NCBI GenBank assembly: GCA_018384835.1 | Contig: JAHAYB010000220.1 | Span: forward strand, 1-10,797 | From: Comamonas sp. | GTDB taxonomy: Bacteria > Pseudomonadota > Gammaproteobacteria > Burkholderiales > Burkholderiaceae_C | Length of the DNA: 10,797 nt | Direction of reading: 5' to 3' | Part shown: piece after piece, positions 1 to 10,273 of the stretch | How the letters are laid out: every line of letters begins with the position of its first letter | How positions within the stretch are numbered: the first letter of the stretch is position 1 | Position numbers and translations under genes: made by a program | Notes under the pieces: model-generated | Told to the model about the DNA's origin: nothing | Databases searched by the model: none | What the model saw: the letters and a program-made list of their open reading frames with translations, nothing else

Positions 1-2
1 TG

Positions 3-962
3 GAAATCCAGCTCCTAGGGCACGCCGCTGCTGCCGAGGTCAAGCTGCGCACGCCCATGCTGCAAAGCCTGCGCCAGCGTGGCTTTCGCCTCTCGTTTGA
101 CCATGGCGTGCTCGATGCCGTCTATGCCGATTGGCTGGCGCTGGCCGACTTTATTAAGCTGGATTTAACCACTCTTACCCAAGAGCAGTGGCCTGCCTTG
201 GTGCAGTACACCAAAACCTATAGCAAGGCCCACCTGATTGCCACCAAGGTAGAGACTGCCGAGCAGTTTGAGACCCTCTCGCGCCTGGGCGTGTTGTTGT
301 TTCAGGGCTATTACTTCGCCCGCCCGACGGTATTTGAGGCCAGCCTGTTTATTCCGCACCAAGCCAGCTTGGTGCATTTGGTGGGCTTGCTGCGCTCCCA
401 GGCCAGCAACGATACCCTGGAAGAAACACTGAAAAAAGACCTCGGCCTGGCCTTTAACCTGCTGCGCCTTATCAATAGCGCCAGCTTTGGCTTGGCGCAT
501 AAAGTTGGCTCCATCAAACAGGCGGTGGCGCTGATGGGCTTAAAGCGCCTATTTCGCTGGGCTGCCTTGCTAATGGCCGCTACCAAAGCCGCGCCCGCCC
601 CCACCTACGAGCCCAATAGCCTGGTACGTGCCCGCCAGATGGAGCTGCTGGCAGAAGACTTCCTTAGCCCCGCGCAGACCGAAATGGCCTTTGTCGTTGG
701 CATGTTCTCCACCTTGCAAGAGCTAATTGATACCCCTTTTGAGGAGATTTGCGAGCTGCTACACCTACCTCCCCCCCTACGCACCGCCTTGATGCAAGAG
801 GGCGAAACCCTGGGAACGCTACTGCAAGTGGCCAAAGCCTGCGAGCAAAGCGACGAAGCATTATTTGATAGCGCCACCGAGCAGTTGCAATTAACAGACT
901 CGCAGGTCAATTGGGCACATTTGCGGGCTTTGGCCTGGAGCGACCCCATCACCGTGGGCTAA
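3..962 (+). CDS. EAL-HDOD domain signalling protein (5' partial)
   Basis: The frame is open to the left edge, so the true start lies outside the window; the ATG at 57 is internal. The visible part has two modules. The first, about residues 1-105 of the fragment, is the C-terminal half of an EAL fold: a KLDL strand, an ATKVET segment (EGVET-like) and LFQGYYFARP near its end. The second, about residues 110-300, is an HDOD domain with the LLRLINSASFG and AVALMGLKRL segments typical of that family. This is the YuxH-like EAL+HDOD architecture, usually a regulatory or scaffold protein in cyclic-di-GMP-related signalling. The paired Asp of active EAL enzymes (DDFG) reads FDHG here (codons 99-104), so phosphodiesterase activity is doubtful. 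The protein is probably cytosolic, with no membrane segment in the visible part. It converges on the TetR gene. The family call is firm; the pathway is unknown. Confidence 0.88.
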   Translation, partial: EIQLLGHAAAAEVKLRTPMLQSLRQRGFRLSFDHGVLDAVYADWLALADFIKLDLTTLTQEQWPALVQYTKTYSKAHLIATKVETAEQFETLSRLGVLLFQGYYFARPTVFEASLFIPHQASLVHLVGLLRSQASNDTLEETLKKDLGLAFNLLRLINSASFGLAHKVGSIKQAVALMGLKRLFRWAALLMAATKAAPAPTYEPNSLVRARQMELLAEDFLSPAQTEMAFVVGMFSTLQELIDTPFEEICELLHLPPPLRTALMQEGETLGTLLQVAKACEQSDEALFDSATEQLQLTDSQVNWAHLRALAWSDPITVG

Positions 963-979
963 ATATATTGCCTAAGTGC

Positions 980-1006
980 GGCGGCTCTTTAGCTGTTTGA
1001 GTCGCC
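980..1006. terminator. Possible hairpin between convergent genes
   Basis: GGCGGCTC (980-987) can pair with GAGTCGCC (999-1006), giving an 8-bp stem with one G-U pair and an 11-base loop. It sits 18 bases after the stop of the EAL-HDOD gene and 45 bases beyond the 3' end of the convergent TetR gene, where a shared terminator would be expected. Neither side has a strong T-tract, so the call is tentative. Confidence 0.35.
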
Positions 1007-1050
1007 TTATTAACTGTTTGAGCTGGCGCAGGCTGATTTAGAGCGTGCTC

Positions 1051-1857
1051 TTAGGTGGCGTTGGTAGGTGTGGTAGGTGTGGTAGGTGGCTGGTAAGCGG
1101 CCGGCTGTGCAGCCTGGGCAATGCTATGCGCCAGAGCATCTAACAGCCCTTGGCGCTCGGTGCTTTGCACTGCAAATACCTCTAGTACCCCAGCGCCCCG
1201 CAGGCTAGCAAATACCTGGATAGCAAAGCCCAGGGGGTGGGGGTGGTGGGCAGCAATTTCTGGAAATACGGCCAAAAACTGGGCATAAAACACCTCATCG
1301 ACCGCGCTGCGGTGCTTGTCAATACTGGCAAACAGGGCAGGGCTGGCTTTGCTGCCAAAAAACAAGCTCCACGCGGCCTGGTAGTGCGGTTGACCAAAAA
1401 TCTGTGCCCAAGCGCGTTGCACAAATGCCTGCGCCCGCTCACTAAGCGCCAGGCTAGGGCTGGGCCAGACGCTGCCTTGGTCGCTCAGGGGCTGCATCAC
1501 CTCCTCTACCAAGCGCTGCATCAGCATGTCGCGGTTATCAAAATGGTGTTGCAAAGCTCCCAGGGAGACCTGTGCCCCCCGAGCAATGGCTTGCAGGGTT
1601 GCGCCCTTAAAGCCCTCGGTGTGCAGCAGGTGCAGAGCAGAGTCAATGATTTTTTGCTGCGTGGCCTGCACCCGCTGCGCCTGGGGAATACGGCGTGCCT
1701 TGGCAGGACTTGTTGCTTTGGCACCGGTTTTGCTGGCAGTTTTAGCGCTAGCTGGGGCTTTGGTGCTGGCACGGGGTTGGGTGGTGGCTGCGGCTGCGGC
1801 TATGGCAGAGCCAGTGCGATTGGCTGCTGGAGTGTGGGGCATGGCTTGTTTGTCCAT
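1051..1857 (-). CDS. TetR-family transcriptional regulator
   Basis: A 268-residue DNA-binding regulator. Residues about 64-112 form a TetR-type helix-turn-helix: a QKIIDSALHLLHTEGF helix, then TLQAIARGAQVSLGALQHHF, then RDMLMQRLVEE. The rest is helical and fits a ligand-binding and dimerisation domain; the ligand cannot be read from sequence. Residues about 10-60 are an unusual extension rich in Ala, Lys, Thr, Ser and Pro, and the C-terminus ends in a Pro-Thr repeat. TetR proteins are usually about 190-220 residues, so the extra length is mostly these tails. Met1 (1857) and Met6 (1842) are both possible starts and neither has a clear Shine-Dalgarno sequence. The gene is divergent from hppD, with 90 bp between the starts, so hppD is its most likely target, possibly with autorepression. 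That regulatory link is inference. Confidence 0.85.
   Translation of the reverse strand: MDKQAMPHTPAANRTGSAIAAAAATTQPRASTKAPASAKTASKTGAKATSPAKARRIPQAQRVQATQQKIIDSALHLLHTEGFKGATLQAIARGAQVSLGALQHHFDNRDMLMQRLVEEVMQPLSDQGSVWPSPSLALSERAQAFVQRAWAQIFGQPHYQAAWSLFFGSKASPALFASIDKHRSAVDEVFYAQFLAVFPEIAAHHPHPLGFAIQVFASLRGAGVLEVFAVQSTERQGLLDALAHSIAQAAQPAAYQPPTTPTTPTNAT
1062..1088. repeat. Three tandem 9-bp copies in the TetR 3' end
   Basis: TGGTAGGTG occurs three times in perfect tandem at 1062-1070, 1071-1079 and 1080-1088. On the minus strand the period is exactly three codons and encodes the Pro-Thr-Thr repeat just before the TetR stop codon. Copy-number change here would lengthen or shorten the tail without shifting the frame. 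Confidence 0.85.
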
Positions 1858-1871
1858 AGGTGTTGATGTTA

Positions 1872-1888
1872 AAATTAAATAATAATTT
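1872..1888. promoter_or_regulatory. AT-rich inverted repeat, candidate TetR operator
   Basis: AAATTA (1872-1877) and TAATTT (1883-1888) form a perfect 6-5-6 inverted repeat in the 90-bp spacer between the divergent TetR and hppD starts. TetR regulators commonly bind a palindrome between themselves and a divergent target. A TATACT box at 1895-1900 could be the -10 of hppD, about 48 bases before its start, which would place the repeat over the -35 region. I find no convincing -35 hexamer. The spacer is AT-rich, so short palindromes can arise by chance. Confidence 0.4.
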
Positions 1889-1938
1889 ATTGTTTATACT
1901 TTTGGGGCTGGAAGATAGTCCCAAAGCACACACAAATC

Positions 1939-1944
1939 AAGGAG
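1939..1944 (+). promoter_or_regulatory. Ribosome binding site of hppD
   Basis: AAGGAG lies 3, 6 and 9 bases upstream of three consecutive in-frame ATG codons (1948, 1951, 1954). Spacing favours the second or third ATG over the first, so the mature N-terminus may be one or two residues shorter than the longest reading. Confidence 0.75.
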
Positions 1945-1947
1945 TGA

Positions 1948-3039
1948 ATGATGATGGCTGATTTATTTGATAACCCTATGGGTTTAATGGGTTTTGAGTT
2001 TGTCGAGTTTGCCTCCCCCGCAGAGGGCGTGCTAGAGCCTTTGCTAGAGAAGCTGGGCTTTACCGAAGTAGCCCGCCACCGCTCTAAAAACGTGTCCCTG
2101 TATCGCCAGGGCGGTATCAACTTCATCATCAACCGCGAGCCTAAAAGTGTTGCTGCCTACTTTGCTGCTGAGCATGGCCCCAGCGCCTGCGGCTTGGCCT
2201 TTCGCGTTAAAGATGCACACAAAGCCTACAAGCGTGCGCTAGAGCTGGGGGCGCAGCCCGTGGATATTCCCACCGGCCCTATGGAGCTACGCCTACCCGC
2301 CATCAAAGGCATTGGCGGTGCGCCGCTGTATTTGATTGACCGCTTTGAAGAGGGCAAGTCCATTTACGACATTGATTTTGAATGGCTGCCCGGTGTAGAG
2401 CGCCACCCCATCGGCCACGGCTTTACTGTGGTGGACCACCCGACCCACAACGTCTATCGTGGCCGCATGGCGCATTGGGCCAGCTTTTACAAGCGGTTGT
2501 TCAACTTCCAGGAGATTCGCTACTTCGATATCCAGGGTGAGTACACCGGTCTGACCTCCAAAGCCATGACCGCGCCAGATGGCCTGATTCGCATCCCCTT
2601 GAACGAAGAAGCCAAGCAAGGCGGCGGCCAGATTGAAGAGTTTTTGATGCAGTTCAACGGCGAGGGCATCCAGCACATCGCCCTGCTGTGCGACAACCTG
2701 GTGGAAGCGATTGACAAGCTGCAAATGGCCGGCATCCCCCTGCTCACCGCGCCTAACGAGGTGTATTACCAAAACCTGGCTACCCGCCTGCCCGGCCACG
2801 GCCAAAACGTAGCCGACCTGCAAGCGCGGGGCATTTTGCTAGACGGCACGACTGAAGGCGGCCAGCCGCGCCTGCTGCTGCAAATTTTTTCTGAGCCACT
2901 GCTCGGACCTGTGTTCTTTGAATTTATCGAGCGCAAAGGCAACTACCGCGAAGGCTTTGGCGAGGGCAACTTCAAAGCCCTGTTCGAGTCCCTGGAGCGT
3001 GACCAGCTCAACCGTGGTGTGATTGAGCAGGCGCAGTAG
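1948..3039 (+). CDS. hppD: 4-hydroxyphenylpyruvate dioxygenase
   Basis: Converts 4-hydroxyphenylpyruvate and O2 to homogentisate and CO2, the second step of tyrosine degradation; a cytosolic Fe(II) enzyme. At 363 residues it has the usual bacterial length. It has two vicinal-oxygen-chelate domains: an N-terminal one (about 12-135) and a catalytic C-terminal one (about 155-330). The expected iron ligands are present: His164 in [12 protein letters not shown], His243 in GEGIQHIAL and Glu325 in [12 protein letters not shown]. The C-terminal [18 protein letters not shown] block is diagnostic of the family. The start is preceded by AAGGAG, with three ATG codons in a row. It stands alone on this strand: no homogentisate dioxygenase or fumarylacetoacetase gene is visible. 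The divergent TetR gene is the probable regulator. It converges on miaB, with 46 bp between the stop codons. Confidence 0.96.
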   Translation: MMMADLFDNPMGLMGFEFVEFASPAEGVLEPLLEKLGFTEVARHRSKNVSLYRQGGINFIINREPKSVAAYFAAEHGPSACGLAFRVKDAHKAYKRALELGAQPVDIPTGPMELRLPAIKGIGGAPLYLIDRFEEGKSIYDIDFEWLPGVERHPIGHGFTVVDHPTHNVYRGRMAHWASFYKRLFNFQEIRYFDIQGEYTGLTSKAMTAPDGLIRIPLNEEAKQGGGQIEEFLMQFNGEGIQHIALLCDNLVEAIDKLQMAGIPLLTAPNEVYYQNLATRLPGHGQNVADLQARGILLDGTTEGGQPRLLLQIFSEPLLGPVFFEFIERKGNYREGFGEGNFKALFESLERDQLNRGVIEQAQ

Positions 3040-3085
3040 CTGTAGTTGCGTTGTTGGTCGTCGCGCCGCCTGCGCTGCCTTGGGA

Positions 3086-4435
3086 CTAAGCCACCTCGCC
3101 GCGCAGCGTATAAGTCATCGCCTCGGTGATTTTGACATCGGCCATTTGGCCAATCAAAGCGGCATCACCAGGGAAGTTCACCACGCGGTTGCATTCAGTG
3201 CGGCCCATCAACTCGCCGTTGTCGCGTTTGGACATGCCCTCCACCAGCAGGCGCTGCACCGTACCTACGCGCTCTTCGCTAATGTCTTTGATGTTCTGAT
3301 TGATATTCGCCTGCACCGCCTGCAAGCGGCGCAGCTTGACCTCATGCGGCGTATCGTCGTGCAGATTGGCCGCTGGCGTGCCGGGGCGGGGGCTGAAGAT
3401 AAAGCTAAAGCTGTTGTCAAAGCGCACATCGTCCATCAGCTTCATCAGCTTATTGAAATCATCCTCCGTCTCGCCCGGAAAGCCGACGATAAAGTCGCTG
3501 CTCATCGCCATATCGGGGCGAATGGCACGTAGCTTGCGGATGGTGCTCTTGTATTCCATGGCGGTATAGCCGCGCTTCATCGCCATCAGGATGCGGTCGC
3601 TGCCGTGCTGCACCGGTAAATGCAAGTGGCTGACCAGCTTGGGCAGCTTCTCGTAAGCCGCAATCAGGCGCGGGGTGAACTCATTGGGGTGGCTGGTGGT
3701 GTAGCGCAGGCGCTCAATGCCGGGAATGTCAGACACATACTCCAGCAGCAGGGCAAAGTCAGCAATCTCTGCCGTATCGCCCATCTGGCCGCGATAGGCG
3801 TTGACGTTCTGCCCCAGCAGGGTAATTTCCTTTACGCCCTGGTCAGCCAGGTCGGCAATTTCTACCAGCACATCTTCCAGCGGGCGGCTGACCTCTTCGC
3901 CCCGCGTATAGGGCACAACGCAGTAGCTACAGTATTTGCTGCACCCTTCCATGATGGAAACAAACGCGCTTGCGCCCTGCACGCGGGCGGGGGGCAGGTG
4001 ATCAAACTTTTCAATCTCGGGAAAGCTAATGTCCACCTGGGGCTTGCGCTGGGTTTGACGCGCTTGCAACAACTCCGGCAAGCGGTGCAAGGTTTGCGGG
4101 CCAAATACCACATCGACAAACGGGGCGCGTTTGATGATGGCCTCACCCTCCTGGCTGGCGACGCAGCCGCCCACGCCAATCAACACGCCTTTTTCTTTCA
4201 GGTGCTTGACGCGGCCCAGGTCGCTAAACACCTTCTCTTGTGCTTTTTCGCGCACTGAGCAGGTGTTGAACAAAATCAGGTCGGCTTCATCCGGATTGTT
4301 GGTGGGGGTGTAGCCCTTGGCGGCTTGCAGTACGTCGGCCATCTTGTCCGAGTCGTACTCGTTCATCTGGCAGCCAAAGGTTTTGATAAAGACTTTTTTC
4401 TCAGCGCTATTGGTTTTGGTATCGGTATCGGTCAT
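3086..4435 (-). CDS. miaB: tRNA-2-methylthio-N6-dimethylallyladenosine synthase
   Basis: A radical-SAM methylthiotransferase that adds a 2-methylthio group to i6A37 of tRNAs reading UNN codons, helping reading-frame maintenance; cytosolic. The start at 4435 gives 449 residues beginning MTDTDTK. An in-frame ATG 39 bases upstream exists, but its extra 13 residues do not resemble MiaB. The N-terminal methylthiotransferase domain carries the auxiliary cluster cysteines Cys22 ([11 protein letters not shown]), Cys59 ([12 protein letters not shown]) and Cys91 ([10 protein letters not shown]). The radical-SAM domain has CSKYCSYC (Cys165, 169, 172), followed by VVPYTRG. About residues 385-448 form the TRAM RNA-binding domain. 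All six cluster cysteines are intact. The upstream region has only a weak ribosome site. The phoH-like and ybeY genes that often accompany miaB in proteobacteria are absent, so it is probably transcribed alone. Confidence 0.96.
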   Translation of the reverse strand: MTDTDTKTNSAEKKVFIKTFGCQMNEYDSDKMADVLQAAKGYTPTNNPDEADLILFNTCSVREKAQEKVFSDLGRVKHLKEKGVLIGVGGCVASQEGEAIIKRAPFVDVVFGPQTLHRLPELLQARQTQRKPQVDISFPEIEKFDHLPPARVQGASAFVSIMEGCSKYCSYCVVPYTRGEEVSRPLEDVLVEIADLADQGVKEITLLGQNVNAYRGQMGDTAEIADFALLLEYVSDIPGIERLRYTTSHPNEFTPRLIAAYEKLPKLVSHLHLPVQHGSDRILMAMKRGYTAMEYKSTIRKLRAIRPDMAMSSDFIVGFPGETEDDFNKLMKLMDDVRFDNSFSFIFSPRPGTPAANLHDDTPHEVKLRRLQAVQANINQNIKDISEERVGTVQRLLVEGMSKRDNGELMGRTECNRVVNFPGDAALIGQMADVKITEAMTYTLRGEVA

Positions 4436-4505
4436 GGTCGGAGCTTTCTTTGCGGTTAGAACAAGCCCGCCCACCGACTACAGACCGCGTACCGCATACC
4501 CCACC

Positions 4506-4529
4506 ACGTACTAACGTACTAACGTACTA
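4506..4529. repeat. Three tandem 8-bp copies (ACGTACTA) upstream of miaB
   Basis: ACGTACTA repeats three times without mismatch at 4506-4513, 4514-4521 and 4522-4529, starting 71 bases upstream of the miaB start. The flank at 4483-4505 has looser related words (GCGTACC, GCATACC). On the miaB strand the unit reads TAGTACGT. The function is unknown. It could be a replication-slippage tract, part of the miaB promoter (a weak TTGGCG, 18-base gap, TAGTAC arrangement spans 4553-4524), or a protein site. Confidence 0.85.
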
Positions 4530-4550
4530 CGCAGTGCGCACGGTTGCCGC

Positions 4551-4591
4551 CAAAAGCAAACCCTGCTCCCAAACCAAACCTGGGGGCAGGG
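4551..4591 (-). terminator. Intrinsic terminator downstream of coaBC
   Basis: Read on the minus strand, CCCTGCCCCCA (4591-4581) pairs with TGGGAGCAGGG (4571-4561), an 11-bp GC-rich stem with a single G-U pair and a 9-base loop. It is followed at once by a T-rich run, TTTGCTTTTG (4560-4551). It lies about 116 bases beyond the coaBC stop and upstream of miaB, so it should separate the two transcripts. Confidence 0.75.
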
Positions 4592-4706
4592 GTTGTTGCT
4601 AACAGCGATTCATGGTGTGTATCCAGAGGCCGAGCTAAAAGGCTGGTGATTGTACGAAAGCCTGCCGCCTGGGGGGCGTTATGTGGTTTAGCAGGCGGTG
4701 GCTATC

Positions 4707-5930
4707 TCAGTTGGCAGCTTCAGTTGGCAGCCGCCGCGCAATCTCTGCCACCAGGGCATGACCCAGGCTGATCTTGCTGGCGCGGGGCAGGGCGTGGCTG
4801 CCTTGCCCGTCGATGAGCAGCAGGCTGTTGTCGTCCTGACCAAAAGTGGCCGGGCCGATATTGCCCACCAGCAGCGGTACGCCCTTGCGCAGGCGCTTGG
4901 CGCTGGCATTGGCTAGCAAGTTTTCGCTTTCGGCGGCAAAGCCTACGCAGTAGAGCTGACCATTTTTGGCGCGTTCGGTGGCGGCCACGGTGGCGAGGAT
5001 GTCGGGGTTTTCCACAAAGGCCAAGCTGGGCAGGTCGCCACTGCCATCTTTTTTGATTTTTTGCATGGCGTAGTGGGCAGGCCGCCAGTCAGCCACGGCG
5101 GCGGTGGCGATAAAGATGTCGGCAGGTGCTAAATGCGCTTGCACGGCCTGGAGCATGTCTTGCGCCGATTGCACATTTACACGCTGTACGCCGCGTGGGG
5201 TAGGTTGGTGGACGGGGCCAGCCACCAAGGTGACGGCAGCGCCGGCAGCGCGGGCAGCGGCGGCAATGGCAAAACCCATCTTGCCGCTGGAGTGGTTGGT
5301 AATGCCGCGCACCGGGTCTAGTGCTTCAAAGGTGGGGCCAGCGGTAATGAGCACGCTACGCCCGGCTAGGCGCTTGGGCACAAAGCTGGCGGCAATGTCT
5401 TGTAGCAGCTCTTCGGGTTCCAACATGCGGCCATCGCCGGTTTCGCCGCAGGCTTGTTCGCCCTGGCCTACGTCTAGCACCTGTGCGCCGTCTTGGGCAG
5501 CTTGGGCAAAATTGCGCTGGGTGGCGGGGTGCGCCCACATTTCGCGGTTCATGGCGGGGGCGAGGAGTAGGGGCTTGCCATAGGGGCGTGCCAGGCACAG
5601 CAGGCTGAGGAGTTCATCAGCGCGGCCTTGCGCCAGCTTGGCGGCAAAGTCGGCGCTGCATGGGGCAATGACGATGGCATCGGCCTGACGGCTGAGGTTG
5701 ATGTGCGCCATATTGTTGTCAGGCCGTGCATCCCATTGGGAGGTGAAAACCGCCCGCCCCGACAGCGCCTGCATGGTCACGGGGGTGATAAATTGCGCTG
5801 CCGCCTCGGTCATGATGACTTGCACCGTAGCGCCCGCCTTGGTCAGCAGGCGGCAGAGCTGGGCTGATTTGTAGCAGGCCACGCCGCCAGTCAGCCCCAG
5901 AACAATGTGTTTGCCGTGTAGATGTTGCAT
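4707..5930 (-). CDS. coaBC: Phosphopantothenoylcysteine decarboxylase / phosphopantothenate-cysteine ligase
   Basis: A bifunctional enzyme of coenzyme A synthesis. The C-terminal CoaB half joins cysteine to 4'-phosphopantothenate using CTP; the N-terminal CoaC half, an FMN flavoprotein, decarboxylates the product to 4'-phosphopantetheine. The chosen start at 5930 gives 407 residues, the usual length, beginning MQHLHGKHIVLGLTGG. A further in-frame ATG at 5981 adds 17 residues unlike the family. CoaC motifs are His76 in NNMAHINLS, the PAMNREMW signature (125-132) and Cys161 in ACGETGDGRM. CoaB (from about 190) shows TAGPTFEALDPVRGITNHSSGKMG in two adjoining blocks, AAVADWRP (277-284) and the KIKK lysines (291-294). 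No strong ribosome site precedes the start. The gene is divergent from pyrG and followed by a clear terminator. Confidence 0.95.
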   Translation of the reverse strand: MQHLHGKHIVLGLTGGVACYKSAQLCRLLTKAGATVQVIMTEAAAQFITPVTMQALSGRAVFTSQWDARPDNNMAHINLSRQADAIVIAPCSADFAAKLAQGRADELLSLLCLARPYGKPLLLAPAMNREMWAHPATQRNFAQAAQDGAQVLDVGQGEQACGETGDGRMLEPEELLQDIAASFVPKRLAGRSVLITAGPTFEALDPVRGITNHSSGKMGFAIAAAARAAGAAVTLVAGPVHQPTPRGVQRVNVQSAQDMLQAVQAHLAPADIFIATAAVADWRPAHYAMQKIKKDGSGDLPSLAFVENPDILATVAATERAKNGQLYCVGFAAESENLLANASAKRLRKGVPLLVGNIGPATFGQDDNSLLLIDGQGSHALPRASKISLGHALVAEIARRLPTEAAN

Positions 5931-5944
5931 GGCGCAAATGCTAG

Positions 5945-7672
<1,728 letters not shown>

Positions 7673-7677
7673 GCGCT

Positions 7678-9880
<2,203 letters not shown>

Positions 9881-9904
9881 TCGCTAGCGTTATAGCTGTA
9901 GCGA
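9881..9904 (+). other. Small hairpin between eno and ftsB
   Basis: TCGCTA (9881-9886) and TAGCGA (9899-9904) are perfect complements enclosing 12 bases. The hairpin begins right after the eno stop codon and ends 16 bases before the ftsB start. There is no T-tract, so it is not a classical terminator. It could stabilise the eno 3' end or tune ftsB translation, or be a chance palindrome. Confidence 0.4.
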
Positions 9905-9920
9905 ATAGGTTCAGCCTGCT

Positions 9921-10196
9921 GTGACTGCCCGTATCGTCACCTTGGTGCTGCTAGCTTTGCTGGCAGTCATCCACCTGCAACTGTGGTGGGGGGCGGGCAG
10001 CGTGAGCAAGGTACGCGACTTGCAAGCCGCCATTGCCCAGCAGCAGGCTGAGAACCAGCAAGTGCAGCAAGAGGTCAGCCGCTTGGCCTCTGAAATCGAA
10101 AACCTGCGCGAAGGCAAGGAAATCGTGGAAGAAAAAGCCCGCAGCGGGCTGGGCATGGTCAAGCCCGGCGAGATTTACGTCCACATCGTGCCCTAG
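9921..10196 (+). CDS. ftsB: Cell division protein FtsB
   Basis: A small bitopic inner-membrane protein of the FtsQ-FtsL-FtsB divisome complex that helps activate septal peptidoglycan synthesis. It has 91 residues starting with GTG. Residues about 4-22 are a single hydrophobic helix (IVTLVLLALLAVIHLQLWW) with a short cytoplasmic N-terminus. Residues about 28-66 are a Gln/Glu-rich coiled coil (LQAAIAQQQAENQQVQQEV onward), followed by the FtsB-typical VEEKARSGLGMVKPGEIY block (about 68-85). The size, layout and position directly after eno all match FtsB in proteobacteria. The ribosome site is weak: an AGGT about ten bases upstream. With the GTG start this suggests low expression relative to eno, as suits a scarce divisome component. 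It is probably the last gene of the pyrG-kdsA-eno-ftsB transcript. Confidence 0.93.
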   Translation: MTARIVTLVLLALLAVIHLQLWWGAGSVSKVRDLQAAIAQQQAENQQVQQEVSRLASEIENLREGKEIVEEKARSGLGMVKPGEIYVHIVP

Positions 10197-10238
10197 GCGC
10201 TTTCTCTACTTGAGTGCTTTAAGCGCTTTCTCTGTTTG

Positions 10239-10267
10239 GGGTGGGTGATAAAAGCCCCCCTTTTTTT
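10239..10267 (+). terminator. Intrinsic terminator after ftsB
   Basis: GGGTGGG (10239-10245) can pair with CCCCCC (10255-10260) as six G-C pairs with one bulged T and a 9-base loop. Seven T residues follow directly (10261-10267). It lies 43 bases after the ftsB stop and probably ends the pyrG-kdsA-eno-ftsB transcript. The G and C tracts allow several registers, so the exact stem is uncertain. Confidence 0.6.
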
Positions 10268-10273
10268 GTCGCT

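Larger units (their letters stand above)
4436..4706. other. Intergenic region between coaBC and miaB
   Basis: This 271-bp gap separates two minus-strand genes. It contains, in minus-strand order, an imperfect hairpin next to the coaBC stop, a strong intrinsic terminator, the 8-bp tandem repeat and the miaB leader. Reading frames cross the gap, but none has a ribosome site or recognisable protein. I saw no tRNA-like fold or T-loop motif. Confidence 0.7.

Noticed and set aside
1237..1866. A 209-residue plus-strand reading frame opposite the TetR gene
   Set aside because: It is antisense to a gene with a clear TetR domain, its low-complexity Gly/Cys-rich C-terminal end mirrors the Ala-rich tail on the other strand, and it has no recognisable domain.
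3620..4258. A 212-residue plus-strand reading frame inside miaB
   Set aside because: It is wholly antisense to a complete miaB with all cluster cysteines intact, and shows no domain or ribosome site.
4506..4529. A CRISPR array or iteron origin at the 8-bp repeats
   Set aside because: The units are 8 bp with no spacers, and no cas, rep or DnaA-box-like context is present; this is a simple tandem repeat.
4592..4706. A tRNA or small RNA gene in the coaBC-miaB gap
   Set aside because: There is no T-loop GTTCGA-type motif, cloverleaf pairing or promoter; the hairpin next to the coaBC stop is explained as a 3'-end structure.
4708..4730. 10-bp direct repeat CAGTTGGCAG at the 3' end of coaBC
   Set aside because: It lies in the variable C-terminal codons of CoaBC and is too short and isolated to suggest a mobile-element or attachment site.
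4544..4771. A 75-residue plus-strand frame across the coaBC-miaB gap
   Set aside because: It runs through the terminator hairpin and into the 3' end of coaBC, has no ribosome site and resembles no known protein.
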